From Streptomyces roseoviridis (GTDB lineage: Bacteria > Actinomycetota > Actinomycetes > Streptomycetales > Streptomycetaceae): DNA of 64,000 nucleotides. Below are positions 32,598 to 40,716 of the stretch, in pieces. The position numbers and the translations under genes were made by a program. Position 1 is the stretch's first letter, and the number at the start of each line of letters is the position of its first letter. The notes beneath the pieces are model-generated. The model worked only from the letters and a program-made list of their open reading frames with translations, was not told the DNA's origin and did not search any database. The stretch lies in NCBI RefSeq assembly GCF_039535235.1, contig NZ_BAAAWU010000001.1:4278001-4342000 (forward strand), given 5' to 3'.

Positions 32598-33359
32598 ATG
32601 GGCAAGCTGGACGGGCGGGTCGTCGTCATCACGGGCGCGGCGCGCGGGCAGGGCGAGCAGGAGGCGCGGCTCTTCGCCGCCGAGGGGGCGCGGGTGGTCC
32701 TCGGGGACGTGCTCGACGCGCCCGGCGAGGCGCTGGCGAAGGAGCTGGGCGAGGAGCGGGCGCTCTACGTCCACCTCGACGTGACCAGCGAGCAGGACTG
32801 GGCCGCCGCCGTGGCCGCCGCGAAGGAGCGCTTCGGCCGGATCGACGGCCTGGTCAACAACGCGGGCATCCTCCGCTTCAACGAGCTGGTGTCGACGCCG
32901 CTCGACGAGTTCCAGGCGGTCGTCCGGGTCAACCAGACGGGCTGCTTCCTGGGCATCAGGGCCGTCGCGCCGGAGATCGAGGCGGCCGGCGGCGGCACGA
33001 TCGTCAACACCGCCTCGTACACCGGCGTCACCGGCATGGCCGGGGTCGGCGCCTACGCGGCGAGCAAGCACGCCGTGCTCGGCCTGACCCGGGTCGCGGC
33101 CCTGGAGCTCGCGGGCAGGGGCATCCGGGTCAACGCGGTCTGCCCCGGGGCCGTCGACACGCCCATGAGCCGTCCGGAGGGCGTCGACCCGGCGGCGACG
33201 GCCGAGCTGTACCGCTCCCTGGTGCCGCTGGGGCGGATCGGGCGGCCGGAGGAGGTGGCGGCCCTGGCGCTGTTCCTGACCGGCGAGGACTCCTCGTACA
33301 TCACCGGCCAGCCGTTCGTGATCGACGGGGGCTGGCTGGCGGGCGTGCGGCTCTTCTGA
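32598..33359 (+). CDS. Short-chain dehydrogenase/reductase
   Basis: A 253-aa classical SDR, with cofactor motif TGAARGQG at 12-19, NNAG near 88, catalytic Ser140 (NTASYTG), Tyr153 and Lys157 (YAASK), and the C-terminal SSYITGQPFVIDGGW. Asp after the second strand (VVLGDV) suggests NAD rather than NADP. The TGAARGQG variant is common in mycobacterial-type SDRs acting on lipids, terpenes or steroids. ATG 32598 has GAGGAG upstream. It is the second gene after the LLM oxidoreductase; operator G follows its stop and belongs to the next unit. Confidence 0.93.
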   Translation: MGKLDGRVVVITGAARGQGEQEARLFAAEGARVVLGDVLDAPGEALAKELGEERALYVHLDVTSEQDWAAAVAAAKERFGRIDGLVNNAGILRFNELVSTPLDEFQAVVRVNQTGCFLGIRAVAPEIEAAGGGTIVNTASYTGVTGMAGVGAYAASKHAVLGLTRVAALELAGRGIRVNAVCPGAVDTPMSRPEGVDPAATAELYRSLVPLGRIGRPEEVAALALFLTGEDSSYITGQPFVIDGGWLAGVRLF

Positions 33360-33402
33360 ACCGTGCGCTGATCCGTGCGCCGAACCGCGCCCCCGAGGGT
33401 GC

Positions 33403-33417
33403 CTGACGCCCCATCAG
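33403..33417. promoter_or_regulatory. Operator G (CTGACG-N3-CGTCAG family)
   Basis: CTGACGCCCCATCAG, one of two sites before the LLM-deacylase-ALDH operon, centred 45 bp from operator H. Confidence 0.7.
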
Positions 33418-33447
33418 GTATTGACAGGCCCCGGCGCATCACACAAT

Positions 33448-33462
33448 CTGACGGAACGTCAG
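33448..33462. promoter_or_regulatory. Operator H (CTGACG-N3-CGTCAG family)
   Basis: CTGACGGAACGTCAG, perfect 6-bp arms, 25 bp upstream of the TTG start. TTGACA at 33421-33426 could be the -35 of the promoter it blocks. Confidence 0.78.
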
Positions 33463-33487
33463 AAACTCTCGAGGACGGTGAACTCCC

Positions 33488-34612
33488 TTGGAATTCGGGA
33501 TCTTCGTACAGGGATACGTCGGCAAGCGCGCCGAGACCGATCCCGAAGCCGAGCACAAGGCGCTCATGGAGGAGACCGAGTACGTCATCCAGGCCGACCG
33601 GTCCGGGTTCAAGTACGCCTGGGCCTCCGAGCACCACTTCCTGGAGGAGTACTCCCACCTCTCCGCGAACGACGTCTACCTCGGGTACCTCGCCCACGCC
33701 ACCGAGCGCATCCACCTCGGCTCCGGCATCTTCAACCCGCTCGCCCCCGTCAACCACCCCGTCAAGGTCGCCGAGAAGGTCGCCATGCTCGACCACCTCT
33801 CCGGCGGACGCTTCGAGTTCGGGTCGGGGCGCGGCGCGGGCTCCCACGAGATCCTCGGGTTCATGCCGGGCATCACCGACATGAACCACACCAAGGAGAT
33901 CTGGGAGGAGACGATCGCCGAGTTCCCCAAGATGTGGCTCCAGGACGAGTACGTCGGCTTCCAGGGCAAGCACTGGTCGCTCCCGCCGCGCAAGGTCCTG
34001 CCCAAGCCGTACGGCAGGTCCCACCCGGCCATGTGGTACGCGGCCGGGTCCCCGACCTCGTACGCGATGGCGGGCCGGATGGGGCTCGGGGTCCTCGGCT
34101 TCAGCGTGCAGAAGGTCTCGGACATGGAGTGGGTCGTCGAGTCGTACAAGACGGCGATCAAGGAGGCGAAGGCCGTGGGCGACTTCGTCAACGACAACGT
34201 CATGGTGACCTCGACCGCGATCTGCGCCGAGACCCACGACAAGGCCGTCGAGATCGCCGCCGGCGGCGGTCTCAACTACCTCCAGTCGCTGCTCTTCCGC
34301 TACCACGACACCTTCCCCCGGCCCGAGGGCGTCCCCGAGTGGCCGGAGCTCCTCCCCGAGTACTCCACGGAGATCATCGAACTCCTCATCCAGGAGGAGC
34401 TGATGATCTGCGGCGACCCGGACGAGGTGCGCGCGCAGTGCGGGCGGTGGGAGCGGGCCGGGGCCGACCAGCTGTCCTTCGGGCTGCCGATCGGGATCTC
34501 GTACGAGGACACGATGAACACGATCAAGCTGATCGGCGAGCACGTGATCCCCGCCGTCGACACGGACCCGGTCCACCGCACGACCCGTTTCCGGCAGGCC
34601 GCCGGCTCCTGA
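33488..34612 (+). CDS. LLM-class oxidoreductase (bacterial luciferase-like)
   Basis: A 374-aa luciferase-fold protein, with FGIFVQGYVGK, YAWASEHHFLEEYSHLS, LGSGIFNPLAPVNHPVKVAE and [21 protein letters not shown]. The EHHFLEEYS segment resembles the luciferase alpha-subunit type, which uses FMNH2 or F420. The start is taken as TTG 33488, with GGTGA six bases upstream; the product begins (M)EFGIFVQG, the normal start of the fold. First gene of a three-gene operon with an amidohydrolase (after 127 bp) and aldehyde dehydrogenase, under operators G and H. Possibly a monooxygenase opening a ring or cleaving a chain (inference). Confidence 0.88.
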   Translation: MEFGIFVQGYVGKRAETDPEAEHKALMEETEYVIQADRSGFKYAWASEHHFLEEYSHLSANDVYLGYLAHATERIHLGSGIFNPLAPVNHPVKVAEKVAMLDHLSGGRFEFGSGRGAGSHEILGFMPGITDMNHTKEIWEETIAEFPKMWLQDEYVGFQGKHWSLPPRKVLPKPYGRSHPAMWYAAGSPTSYAMAGRMGLGVLGFSVQKVSDMEWVVESYKTAIKEAKAVGDFVNDNVMVTSTAICAETHDKAVEIAAGGGLNYLQSLLFRYHDTFPRPEGVPEWPELLPEYSTEIIELLIQEELMICGDPDEVRAQCGRWERAGADQLSFGLPIGISYEDTMNTIKLIGEHVIPAVDTDPVHRTTRFRQAAGS

Positions 34613-34739
34613 CGGGCCCCACCCAGCGCGGGGCGGTGTCTTCCCGGACCGCCGCCCCGTACCGGCCCCGGCCGGCGGCCGTTCCGCGGCGGCCCCGGTC
34701 CGGGGCGCACCCGTGCCCACGTGCAGAGAGGGGAACGTC

Positions 34740-36479
34740 ATGCTCGATCACCTGATCGAGGGCGCCACCGTCGTCGACGGCACCGGCGCCCCCGCCCGCG
34801 TCGCCGACGTCGGCGTCCGCGACGGCCGGATCGCCGTGATCGCCGACGCCGGAGGCGTCACCGAGGAGGCCCGGAGCACCGAGGACGCCGGCGGTCTCGT
34901 CCTCGCCCCCGGCTTCGTCGACCCGCACACCCACTACGACGCCCAGCTGTTCTGGGACCCGTACGCCACGCCCTCCATGAACCACGGCGTCACCACCGTC
35001 GTCGGCGGCAACTGCGGCTTCACCCTGGCCCCGCTGCACCCCGGCCGGCCCGAGGACGCCGACTACACCCGGCGCATGATGTCCAAGGTCGAGGGCATGT
35101 CCCTCACGGCCCTGGAGGAGGGCGTCCACTGGAGCTGGTCGTCGTTCGGCGAGTACCTCGACGCCCTGGAGGGGCGGATCGCGGTCAACGCCGGCTTCAT
35201 GGCCGGCCACTGCGCCCTGCGGCGGTACGTGATGGGCCCGGACGCCGTCGGCGGACGGCCCACGCCGGCGCAGCTGGACCGGATGGTCGCCCTGCTGAAG
35301 GAGGCCATGGACGCCGGAGCCTTTGGCCTGTCCACCACCCAGTCCGCCACCCATTCCGACGGCGACGGCGCCCCCGTCCCCTCCCGGCACGCGGCCCCCG
35401 ACGAACTGATCGCCCTGTCCCGGGCCGTCGGCGAACACGAGGGCACCCAGATCGAGGCGATCCTGGCCGGCTGCCTCGACCAGTTCTCCGACGCCGAGAT
35501 CGACCTCTTCGTCGAGATGACGGCCGCCGCCGGCCGGCCCCTCAACTGGAACGTGCTGACCATCGACGCCACCGTCCCCGAACGCGTCCCGCGCCAGCTC
35601 CTCGCCTCCGAACGGGCCCGGAAGTCCGGCGGCCGGATCGTCGCCCTCACCATGCCGATCCTCACCCCCATGAACATGTCGCTCGGCACCTTCTGCGCCC
35701 TCAACCTCATCCCCGGCTGGGGCGAGATCCTCGGCCTTCCCGTGCCCGAGCGCATCGCGAAGCTGCGCGACCCCGCCGTACGGGCCGGGATGCTGCGCCG
35801 CGCCGACTCCCGCGAGGCCGGCGTCTTCCGGCGGCTCGCGCACTTCGGCCGCTACGTCATCGGCGACACCTACAGCCGCGAGAACGAGGGACTGACCGGC
35901 CGGGTGGTCGGCGACATCGCCGCCGCACGCGGCCAGGACCCCTTCCAGTGCCTCGTCGAGATCTGCGCCAACGACGACCTGCGCACCGTCCTGTGGCCGA
36001 TGCCCGCCGACAACGACCCGGCGAGCTGGGCGCTGCGGCGGGAGACCTGGCAGCACGAGGACGTGCTGCTCGGCGGCTCCGACGCCGGGGCCCACCTGGA
36101 CCGGATGTGCGGGGCGCCGTACACCACCCGCTTCCTCGGCGACTGTCTGCGCGGCCGCGGCCTCCTCCCGCTGGAGCAGGCGGTGCGGATGCTGAGCGAC
36201 GACCCGGCGCGGCTCTTCGGGCTGCGCGGCCGCGGCCGGATCGCCGAGGGCTTCCACGCCGACCTGGTCCTCTTCGACCCCGGGCGGATCGACGCCGGCC
36301 CCGCGACCCTCGTGCACGACCTGCCGGGCGGCAGCCCGCGCCTGGACTCGCGGGCGAGCGGGATCGTGTCGGTGCGGGTCAACGGGGTGGAGACGGTCCG
36401 GGACGACGAGGTGACCGGCGCGGTCCCGGGGCGGGTGCTGCGCTCGGGCCGCGACACGAGGACGGTGAGCACCCGGTGA
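34740..36479 (+). CDS. D-aminoacylase/dihydroorotase-like amidohydrolase (amidohydrolase-3)
   Basis: A 579-aa zinc-dependent amidohydrolase of the N-acyl-D-amino-acid deacylase group. It has the metal site PGFVDPHTHYDAQLFWDP near 60-77, GGNCGFTLAP, and a late metal Asp in LLGGSDAGAHLDRMCG, followed by the composite beta-sandwich (IAEGFHADLVLFDP). The family hydrolyses acyl-amide or cyclic amide bonds; the substrate here is unknown. ATG 34740 has GAGGGG about seven bases upstream. The stop overlaps the aldehyde dehydrogenase GTG (GTGA), so those two genes are coupled. Confidence 0.9.
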   Translation: MLDHLIEGATVVDGTGAPARVADVGVRDGRIAVIADAGGVTEEARSTEDAGGLVLAPGFVDPHTHYDAQLFWDPYATPSMNHGVTTVVGGNCGFTLAPLHPGRPEDADYTRRMMSKVEGMSLTALEEGVHWSWSSFGEYLDALEGRIAVNAGFMAGHCALRRYVMGPDAVGGRPTPAQLDRMVALLKEAMDAGAFGLSTTQSATHSDGDGAPVPSRHAAPDELIALSRAVGEHEGTQIEAILAGCLDQFSDAEIDLFVEMTAAAGRPLNWNVLTIDATVPERVPRQLLASERARKSGGRIVALTMPILTPMNMSLGTFCALNLIPGWGEILGLPVPERIAKLRDPAVRAGMLRRADSREAGVFRRLAHFGRYVIGDTYSRENEGLTGRVVGDIAAARGQDPFQCLVEICANDDLRTVLWPMPADNDPASWALRRETWQHEDVLLGGSDAGAHLDRMCGAPYTTRFLGDCLRGRGLLPLEQAVRMLSDDPARLFGLRGRGRIAEGFHADLVLFDPGRIDAGPATLVHDLPGGSPRLDSRASGIVSVRVNGVETVRDDEVTGAVPGRVLRSGRDTRTVSTR

Positions 36480-38008
36480 CCCGGCACCCGGCACACGGTC
36501 CGGCGCGCGGCCCCGCACACGGTCCGGCGCGCGGGCCGGCGCGCGAGCCGGTCAGCGAGCGCCTCTATATAGGAGGGGAGTGGGTCGAGCCCGACGGCGG
36601 GCACTACGAGGTGGTCGACCCCGCCACCGAGGAGGTCGTCGGCCTCGCCCCCGAGGCTTCCCGCGCCCAGGTGTACGAGGCGGCCGAGGCGGCCCGCGCG
36701 GCCTTCGCGTCCTGGTCCCGCACGAAGCCGCAGGAGCGGGCCGCGATCCTGGACCGGGCCGCGGACGTGATGGCCCGCGACGCCGGGGCGAACGCCCTGC
36801 TGGCCCGGGCCGAGACCGGTGCGACCACCGCCACCGCCCGCGGGATGCAGGTCGCCGTCGGCGTCTCCCGCTTCCGCCGCTACGCCCGGGGCGCCCTGGA
36901 ACCCGTCGAGCAGCCGCTGCCCCCGCAGATCAACGAGGCCGGCCCCTTGGGCGGCGCCGGGATCGTCGGCGCGGTGGCGGTGCGGCGCCCGGTCGGGGTC
37001 GTCACCTGCGTCACCTCGTACAACAACCCCTGGGCGAACCCGGCCGGGAAGATCGCCCCGGCGCTCGCGATGGGCAACACGGTCGTGGTGAAGCCGGCCC
37101 CGCAGGACCCGTTGTCCGTGTACGCGATGGCCCGGGCGCTGGAAGAGGCCGGGGTCCCGGCCGGGGTGGTCAACGTGGTCACCGGCTCCGCGCCCGCCGT
37201 GGGCGAGGCGGCCGTGGACTGCCCGGCGGTCGACATGGTGTCCTTCACCGGCTCCACGGCCGTCGGGCAGGCCATCGGCGAGGTGTGCGGCCGGGACCTG
37301 AAGCGGCAGCTGATGGAGCTGGGCGGCAAGGGCGCGGCCCTCGTCCTCGACGACGCCGACCTGGAGTCGGCGGTGCGGGGGATCGGGACGACCTTCTCCT
37401 TCTACAGCGGGCAGATCTGTACGGCGCCGACCCGGGTGCTCGCCCAGCGCGCGATCCACGACCGGCTGGTCGCCGCTCTCGCCGGGTACGCCGGCCGGCT
37501 GAGGGTGGGGGATCCGGCGGCGGCCGGCACGGTGGTCGGCCCGGTGATCTCGGCGGCGCACCGCGAGCGGGTGGAGTCCTACGTGGAGCTCGGCCGCAAG
37601 GAGGGCGCCCGGGTCGTCGTGGGGGGCGAGCGGCCGGTGGTCGGCGACGGGCGGGGCTTCTACGTGGCGCCGACGCTGCTCGCGGACTGCACCCCCGGGA
37701 TGCGGGTGGTGCGGGAGGAGATCTTCGGGCCGGTGGTCGTGGTGGTGCCCTTCGACGACGAGGAGGAGGGGATCGCGCTGGCGAACGACACCGACTACGG
37801 CCTGATCGACTACGTGTGGTCCGGCGACGTGGCCCGCGCATTCCGCATCGCGGCCCGGCTGCGGGCCGGCGGGGTGGGGGTGAACACGATCGCCCGGAAC
37901 ATGGAAGCGCCGTTCGGCGGCTTCAAGAAGAGCGGAATCGGTCGCGACGTGGGCTCGTACGCACTGCACGCGTACAGCGAGCTACAGGCTGTGGTCTGGC
38001 CGGGCTGA
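36476..38008 (+). CDS. Aldehyde dehydrogenase
   Basis: A 510-aa NAD(P)-dependent aldehyde dehydrogenase. Catalytic Cys315 is in FYSGQICTAPTR, the general-base Glu281 is in MELGGKGA, and the nucleotide-binding region is SFTGSTAVGQAIGE; the C-terminal part has EEIFGPVVVVVPF and NTIARNMEAPFGGFKKSGIGRD. The first 25 residues are a low-complexity Gly/Pro/Ala/Arg stretch (HGPARGPAHGPARGPAREP) encoded by a 19-bp repeat, so translation may really begin at the later GTG of PVSERLYIGG. It is the last gene of the operator G/H operon and would oxidise an aldehyde released upstream to the acid. Confidence 0.93.
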   Translation: MTRHPAHGPARGPAHGPARGPAREPVSERLYIGGEWVEPDGGHYEVVDPATEEVVGLAPEASRAQVYEAAEAARAAFASWSRTKPQERAAILDRAADVMARDAGANALLARAETGATTATARGMQVAVGVSRFRRYARGALEPVEQPLPPQINEAGPLGGAGIVGAVAVRRPVGVVTCVTSYNNPWANPAGKIAPALAMGNTVVVKPAPQDPLSVYAMARALEEAGVPAGVVNVVTGSAPAVGEAAVDCPAVDMVSFTGSTAVGQAIGEVCGRDLKRQLMELGGKGAALVLDDADLESAVRGIGTTFSFYSGQICTAPTRVLAQRAIHDRLVAALAGYAGRLRVGDPAAAGTVVGPVISAAHRERVESYVELGRKEGARVVVGGERPVVGDGRGFYVAPTLLADCTPGMRVVREEIFGPVVVVVPFDDEEEGIALANDTDYGLIDYVWSGDVARAFRIAARLRAGGVGVNTIARNMEAPFGGFKKSGIGRDVGSYALHAYSELQAVVWPG

Positions 38009-38259
38009 AACCGGGGCCGGGAGACCTCCGCGAAAATTCCTCGGGAAAATTTGAAAACGGACATTTGGGGCACCGCTGCGGTTCCCGCATATCGGACGGT
38101 CGGTCAGGCGCCTACCGGTTGGTCGGTTCGCCGGGGTCGTCGATCTTTCAATCATTGGCGTGCGTCCGATTTTGACCTCGCAATGCAAGGTATAGATCGT
38201 CGAGACCGGCGGAGTTCGATCTTCCGGATGTGGAAACCGCAGCATTTAACGTCCTGTTC
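38009..38259 (+). promoter_or_regulatory. A/T-rich leader region of the APC permease
   Basis: This 251-bp gap is clearly richer in A/T than its surroundings (for example GAAAATTTGAAAAC near 38043-38056). It contains three GGTCGGT-like elements between 38097 and 38134, plus TTTTGACC and TATAGATC near 38170-38200, whose spacing (about 13 bp) is too short for a standard promoter. No gene is seen. A regulator site is likely but not identified. Confidence 0.35.
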
Positions 38260-39822
38260 ATGACTCAGGTGGAAGCGCGGCCCCAGGCCGGAGACACGGT
38301 AAGGGGCGTCACGCCGGGCGACAGTCACGGTGTGCGTACCAAGGGCCTCGGTGGGAACTCCGTGGGCCTCCTCGGCAGTGCCGTCATCGGCATCTCCACT
38401 GTCGCCCCGGTTTACTGCCTCACCTCGACGCTCGGCTCCACGGCCGGCGAGGTGGGACTGCAGATGCCCGCCGTGTTCCTCGCGGGCTTCCTGCCGATGC
38501 TTCTCGTCGCGTTCGCGTACCGCGAGCTCAACCGGGTGATGCCGGACTGCGGCACCTCCTTCACCTGGACGGTGAAGGCCTTCGGCCCGAAGATCGGCTG
38601 GATGTGCGGCTGGGGCCTGGTCATCGCGACGATCATCGTCCTCTCCAACCTGGCCGGCGTCGCGACCTCCTACTTCTGGCTCCTCGCCGGTGAGATCACC
38701 GGCAGCGAATCGGTCGCCGCCCTCGACGGCAACAAGGCCGTCCACATCCTCACCTGCCTCACCCTGATCGCCGTCGCCACCGCGATCAGCTACCGCGGCA
38801 TGACCGCCACCAAGGGCGTGCAGTACGCCCTCGTCGGCCTCCAGCTCGTCGTCCTCGGCCTCTTCGTGGCGATGGCGCTGTCGAAGGCCGGCTCCTTCGA
38901 GACCTCGGTCGACTTCTCCTGGTCCTGGATGAACCCCTTCGCGGTCCAGTCCTTCGCCGCCTTCACCGCCGGCCTCTCCCTGTCGATCTTCATGTACTGG
39001 GGCTGGGACGCCTGCATGGCGACCAACGAGGAGACCACCGGCAGCCAGAAGACCCCCGGCCGCGCCGCGCTGATCGCCATGGTCGTCCTGGTCGCCTCCT
39101 ACCTGGCCACCGGCATCGCCGCCCAGATGGCCGTCGGCTCCGGCGACCAGGGCCTCGGCCTCGCCAACCCGGAGACCTCCGACAACGTCTTCGCCGCCCT
39201 CGCCGGCCCCGTCATGGGCCCCGCCCTCGGCATCCTGCTCTTCGTCGCCGTCCTCGCCTCCGCCGCCGCCAGCCTGCAGACGACCTTCATCCCGGTCGCC
39301 CGCACGGTCCTCGCGATGTCGACCTACGAGGCCCTGCCGAAGTCCTTCACCAAGGTCCACCCGGTCTTCAAGACCCCCGGCAAGGCCACGGTCGTCGCCG
39401 GTGTCGCGACCGGCGTCTTCTACACCGTGATGACCCTGGTCAGCGAGAACGTCCTGGTCGACACGATCTACGCGCTCGGTCTGATGATCTGCTTCTACTA
39501 CGCCCTGACGGCCTTCGCCTGCGTCTGGTACTTCCGCGCCGAGCTCTTCCGCTCCGGCCGCGACTTCGCCTACAAGGGCCTCATGCCGCTGCTCGGCGGC
39601 CTGATGCTGACCGCCGTCTTCGGCAAGACGCTCTACGACATGTGGGACCCGGCCTACGGCTCCGGCTCCGCCGTCCTCGGCGTCGGCTCGGTCTTCGTGA
39701 TCGGCGTGGGACTGCTGCTGCTCGGCGTGGTGATCATGCTGGTCATGCAGCGCCGCAGCCCCGCCTTCTTCCGGGGCGAGGTGCTCACCAAGGAGACCCC
39801 GTCACTGGTCGTCGAGGACTGA
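38260..39822 (+). CDS. APC-superfamily amino acid permease
   Basis: A 520-aa transporter with about 12-14 transmembrane helices. The first helix region GLGGNSVGLLGSAVIGISTVAPVYCLTSTLG carries the substrate-binding unwound segment of APC transporters. SIFMYWGWDACMATNEETTGSQKTPGRAA is the helix 6-7 signature of this subfamily. Family substrates are amino acids or polyamines; specificity is not readable. ATG 38260 (MTQVEARP) is taken, without a clear ribosome site. An upstream in-frame ATG at 38230 exists. A terminator follows at 39857. Confidence 0.9.
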   Translation: MTQVEARPQAGDTVRGVTPGDSHGVRTKGLGGNSVGLLGSAVIGISTVAPVYCLTSTLGSTAGEVGLQMPAVFLAGFLPMLLVAFAYRELNRVMPDCGTSFTWTVKAFGPKIGWMCGWGLVIATIIVLSNLAGVATSYFWLLAGEITGSESVAALDGNKAVHILTCLTLIAVATAISYRGMTATKGVQYALVGLQLVVLGLFVAMALSKAGSFETSVDFSWSWMNPFAVQSFAAFTAGLSLSIFMYWGWDACMATNEETTGSQKTPGRAALIAMVVLVASYLATGIAAQMAVGSGDQGLGLANPETSDNVFAALAGPVMGPALGILLFVAVLASAAASLQTTFIPVARTVLAMSTYEALPKSFTKVHPVFKTPGKATVVAGVATGVFYTVMTLVSENVLVDTIYALGLMICFYYALTAFACVWYFRAELFRSGRDFAYKGLMPLLGGLMLTAVFGKTLYDMWDPAYGSGSAVLGVGSVFVIGVGLLLLGVVIMLVMQRRSPAFFRGEVLTKETPSLVVED

Positions 39823-39856
39823 TGGACTCCTCGGACGACCGGTAGCGGAAACGGCG

Positions 39857-39888
39857 AGGTGGCGGGCCCGTGGGGGGTCCCGCCACCT
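39857..39888. terminator. Terminator after the APC permease
   Basis: AGGTGGCGGG (39857-39866) pairs with CCCGCCACCT (39879-39888) and is followed by TCGTCGTG. It can serve both the permease and the convergent small secreted peptide. Confidence 0.72.
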
Positions 39889-39918
39889 TCGTCGTGTCCC
39901 GGCCCGGCGGCCGCCGGC

Positions 39919-40137
39919 TCAGTGGTGCCCCGGCAGCAGGCCCCCCACCAGCCGGTTGGCGGCGGGCATGTCGGCCGGGGCCGCGGGCTTCTCTGCGGGG
40001 TCCAGCAGACCGCTCAGCGGGAGCGACGGGCCGAGGCTGTTGCCGCCGCTCTCGGCGGCGGCTGTCCCGGCGGTGGCGGCGAGCCCGCCCGCGACGGCGA
40101 GCGAGGTCAGGGCGGCGGTGGTGAGGAACTTCTTCAT
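39919..40137 (-). CDS. Small secreted peptide
   Basis: A 72-aa protein with a classical signal peptide (MKKFLTTAALTSLAVAGG, with AGTAAA cleavage region near residue 28). The mature peptide of about 44 residues has no Cys and is rich in Leu, Pro, Ala and Gly (SLGPSLPLSGLLDPAEKP, ANRLVGGLLPGHH). Small secreted peptides of this kind are frequent in Streptomyces; no function known to me. The ribosome site before ATG 40137 is weak. Confidence 0.7.
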   Translation of the reverse strand: MKKFLTTAALTSLAVAGGLAATAGTAAAESGGNSLGPSLPLSGLLDPAEKPAAPADMPAANRLVGGLLPGHH

Positions 40138-40195
40138 GCCGCACCCAACGGCGACCGGCCGCGCCGGGTTACGTACCGCTCCCTACGATGCCGTC

Positions 40196-40669
40196 ATGTC
40201 GTACGCGCACACGGAACCGAACTGGTCTCTCCGCCCGGGCCGGGCGGAGGACGTGGAGGTCATCGCCGAGCTCAGGGCCCGGGTGATGCGGGACGACCTC
40301 GAACGCCTCGGCCGCTACGACGAGCACCGGGTCCGCAAGCGCCTGCGGGACGGCTTCTCGCCCGCCCACACCTCGGTCGTCGAGACCGACGGCGCCTTCG
40401 CGGGCTGCGTGACACTCCGCCCCGCCGAGAACGGCGGCGGCCTCCACCTGGAGCACTTCTACCTGGTCCCCGAGGCCCAGGGCCGCGGCCTCGGCACGGC
40501 GGTCCTGCGCGCCCTCCTCGCCCGCCCCGACGCACGCCGCGTCCCCGTCCGCCTCGTCGTCCTCCAGGGCAGCGCCGCCCGTCGGCTCTACGAGCGGGAG
40601 GGGTTCACCGTCGAGGCCGAGGACCCGGTCGACGTGTGGATGGTCCGCGAGCCGGCGGCGGGGCGGTGA
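40196..40669 (+). CDS. GNAT-family N-acetyltransferase
   Basis: A 157-aa acetyltransferase with the acetyl-CoA binding motif VPEAQGRGLGTAVLRALL (Q/RxxGxG/A) and C-terminal RLYEREGFTVEAED. Acceptor unknown. TACGAT at 40184-40189 ends six bases before the ATG, without a ribosome site, so the mRNA is probably leaderless. Divergent from the secreted peptide gene across 58 bp. Confidence 0.9.
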   Translation: MSYAHTEPNWSLRPGRAEDVEVIAELRARVMRDDLERLGRYDEHRVRKRLRDGFSPAHTSVVETDGAFAGCVTLRPAENGGGLHLEHFYLVPEAQGRGLGTAVLRALLARPDARRVPVRLVVLQGSAARRLYEREGFTVEAEDPVDVWMVREPAAGR

Positions 40670-40716
40670 GCGCGGGCACCTGAGCGGAGGGCGCGTACGG
40701 CCCGTCGGCGTGCGAG

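Noticed and set aside
34600-34739. Extra operator at CTGACGGGCCCC between the LLM and deacylase genes
   Set aside because: The right arm (CGTCAG) is missing; the genes are more simply one operon under operators G and H.
38097-38134. Tenth copy of the CTGACG palindrome near GGTCGGTCAGGCGCC
   Set aside because: Only a TCAG half-site is present and the other arm does not match, so the APC permease is not assigned to the regulon.
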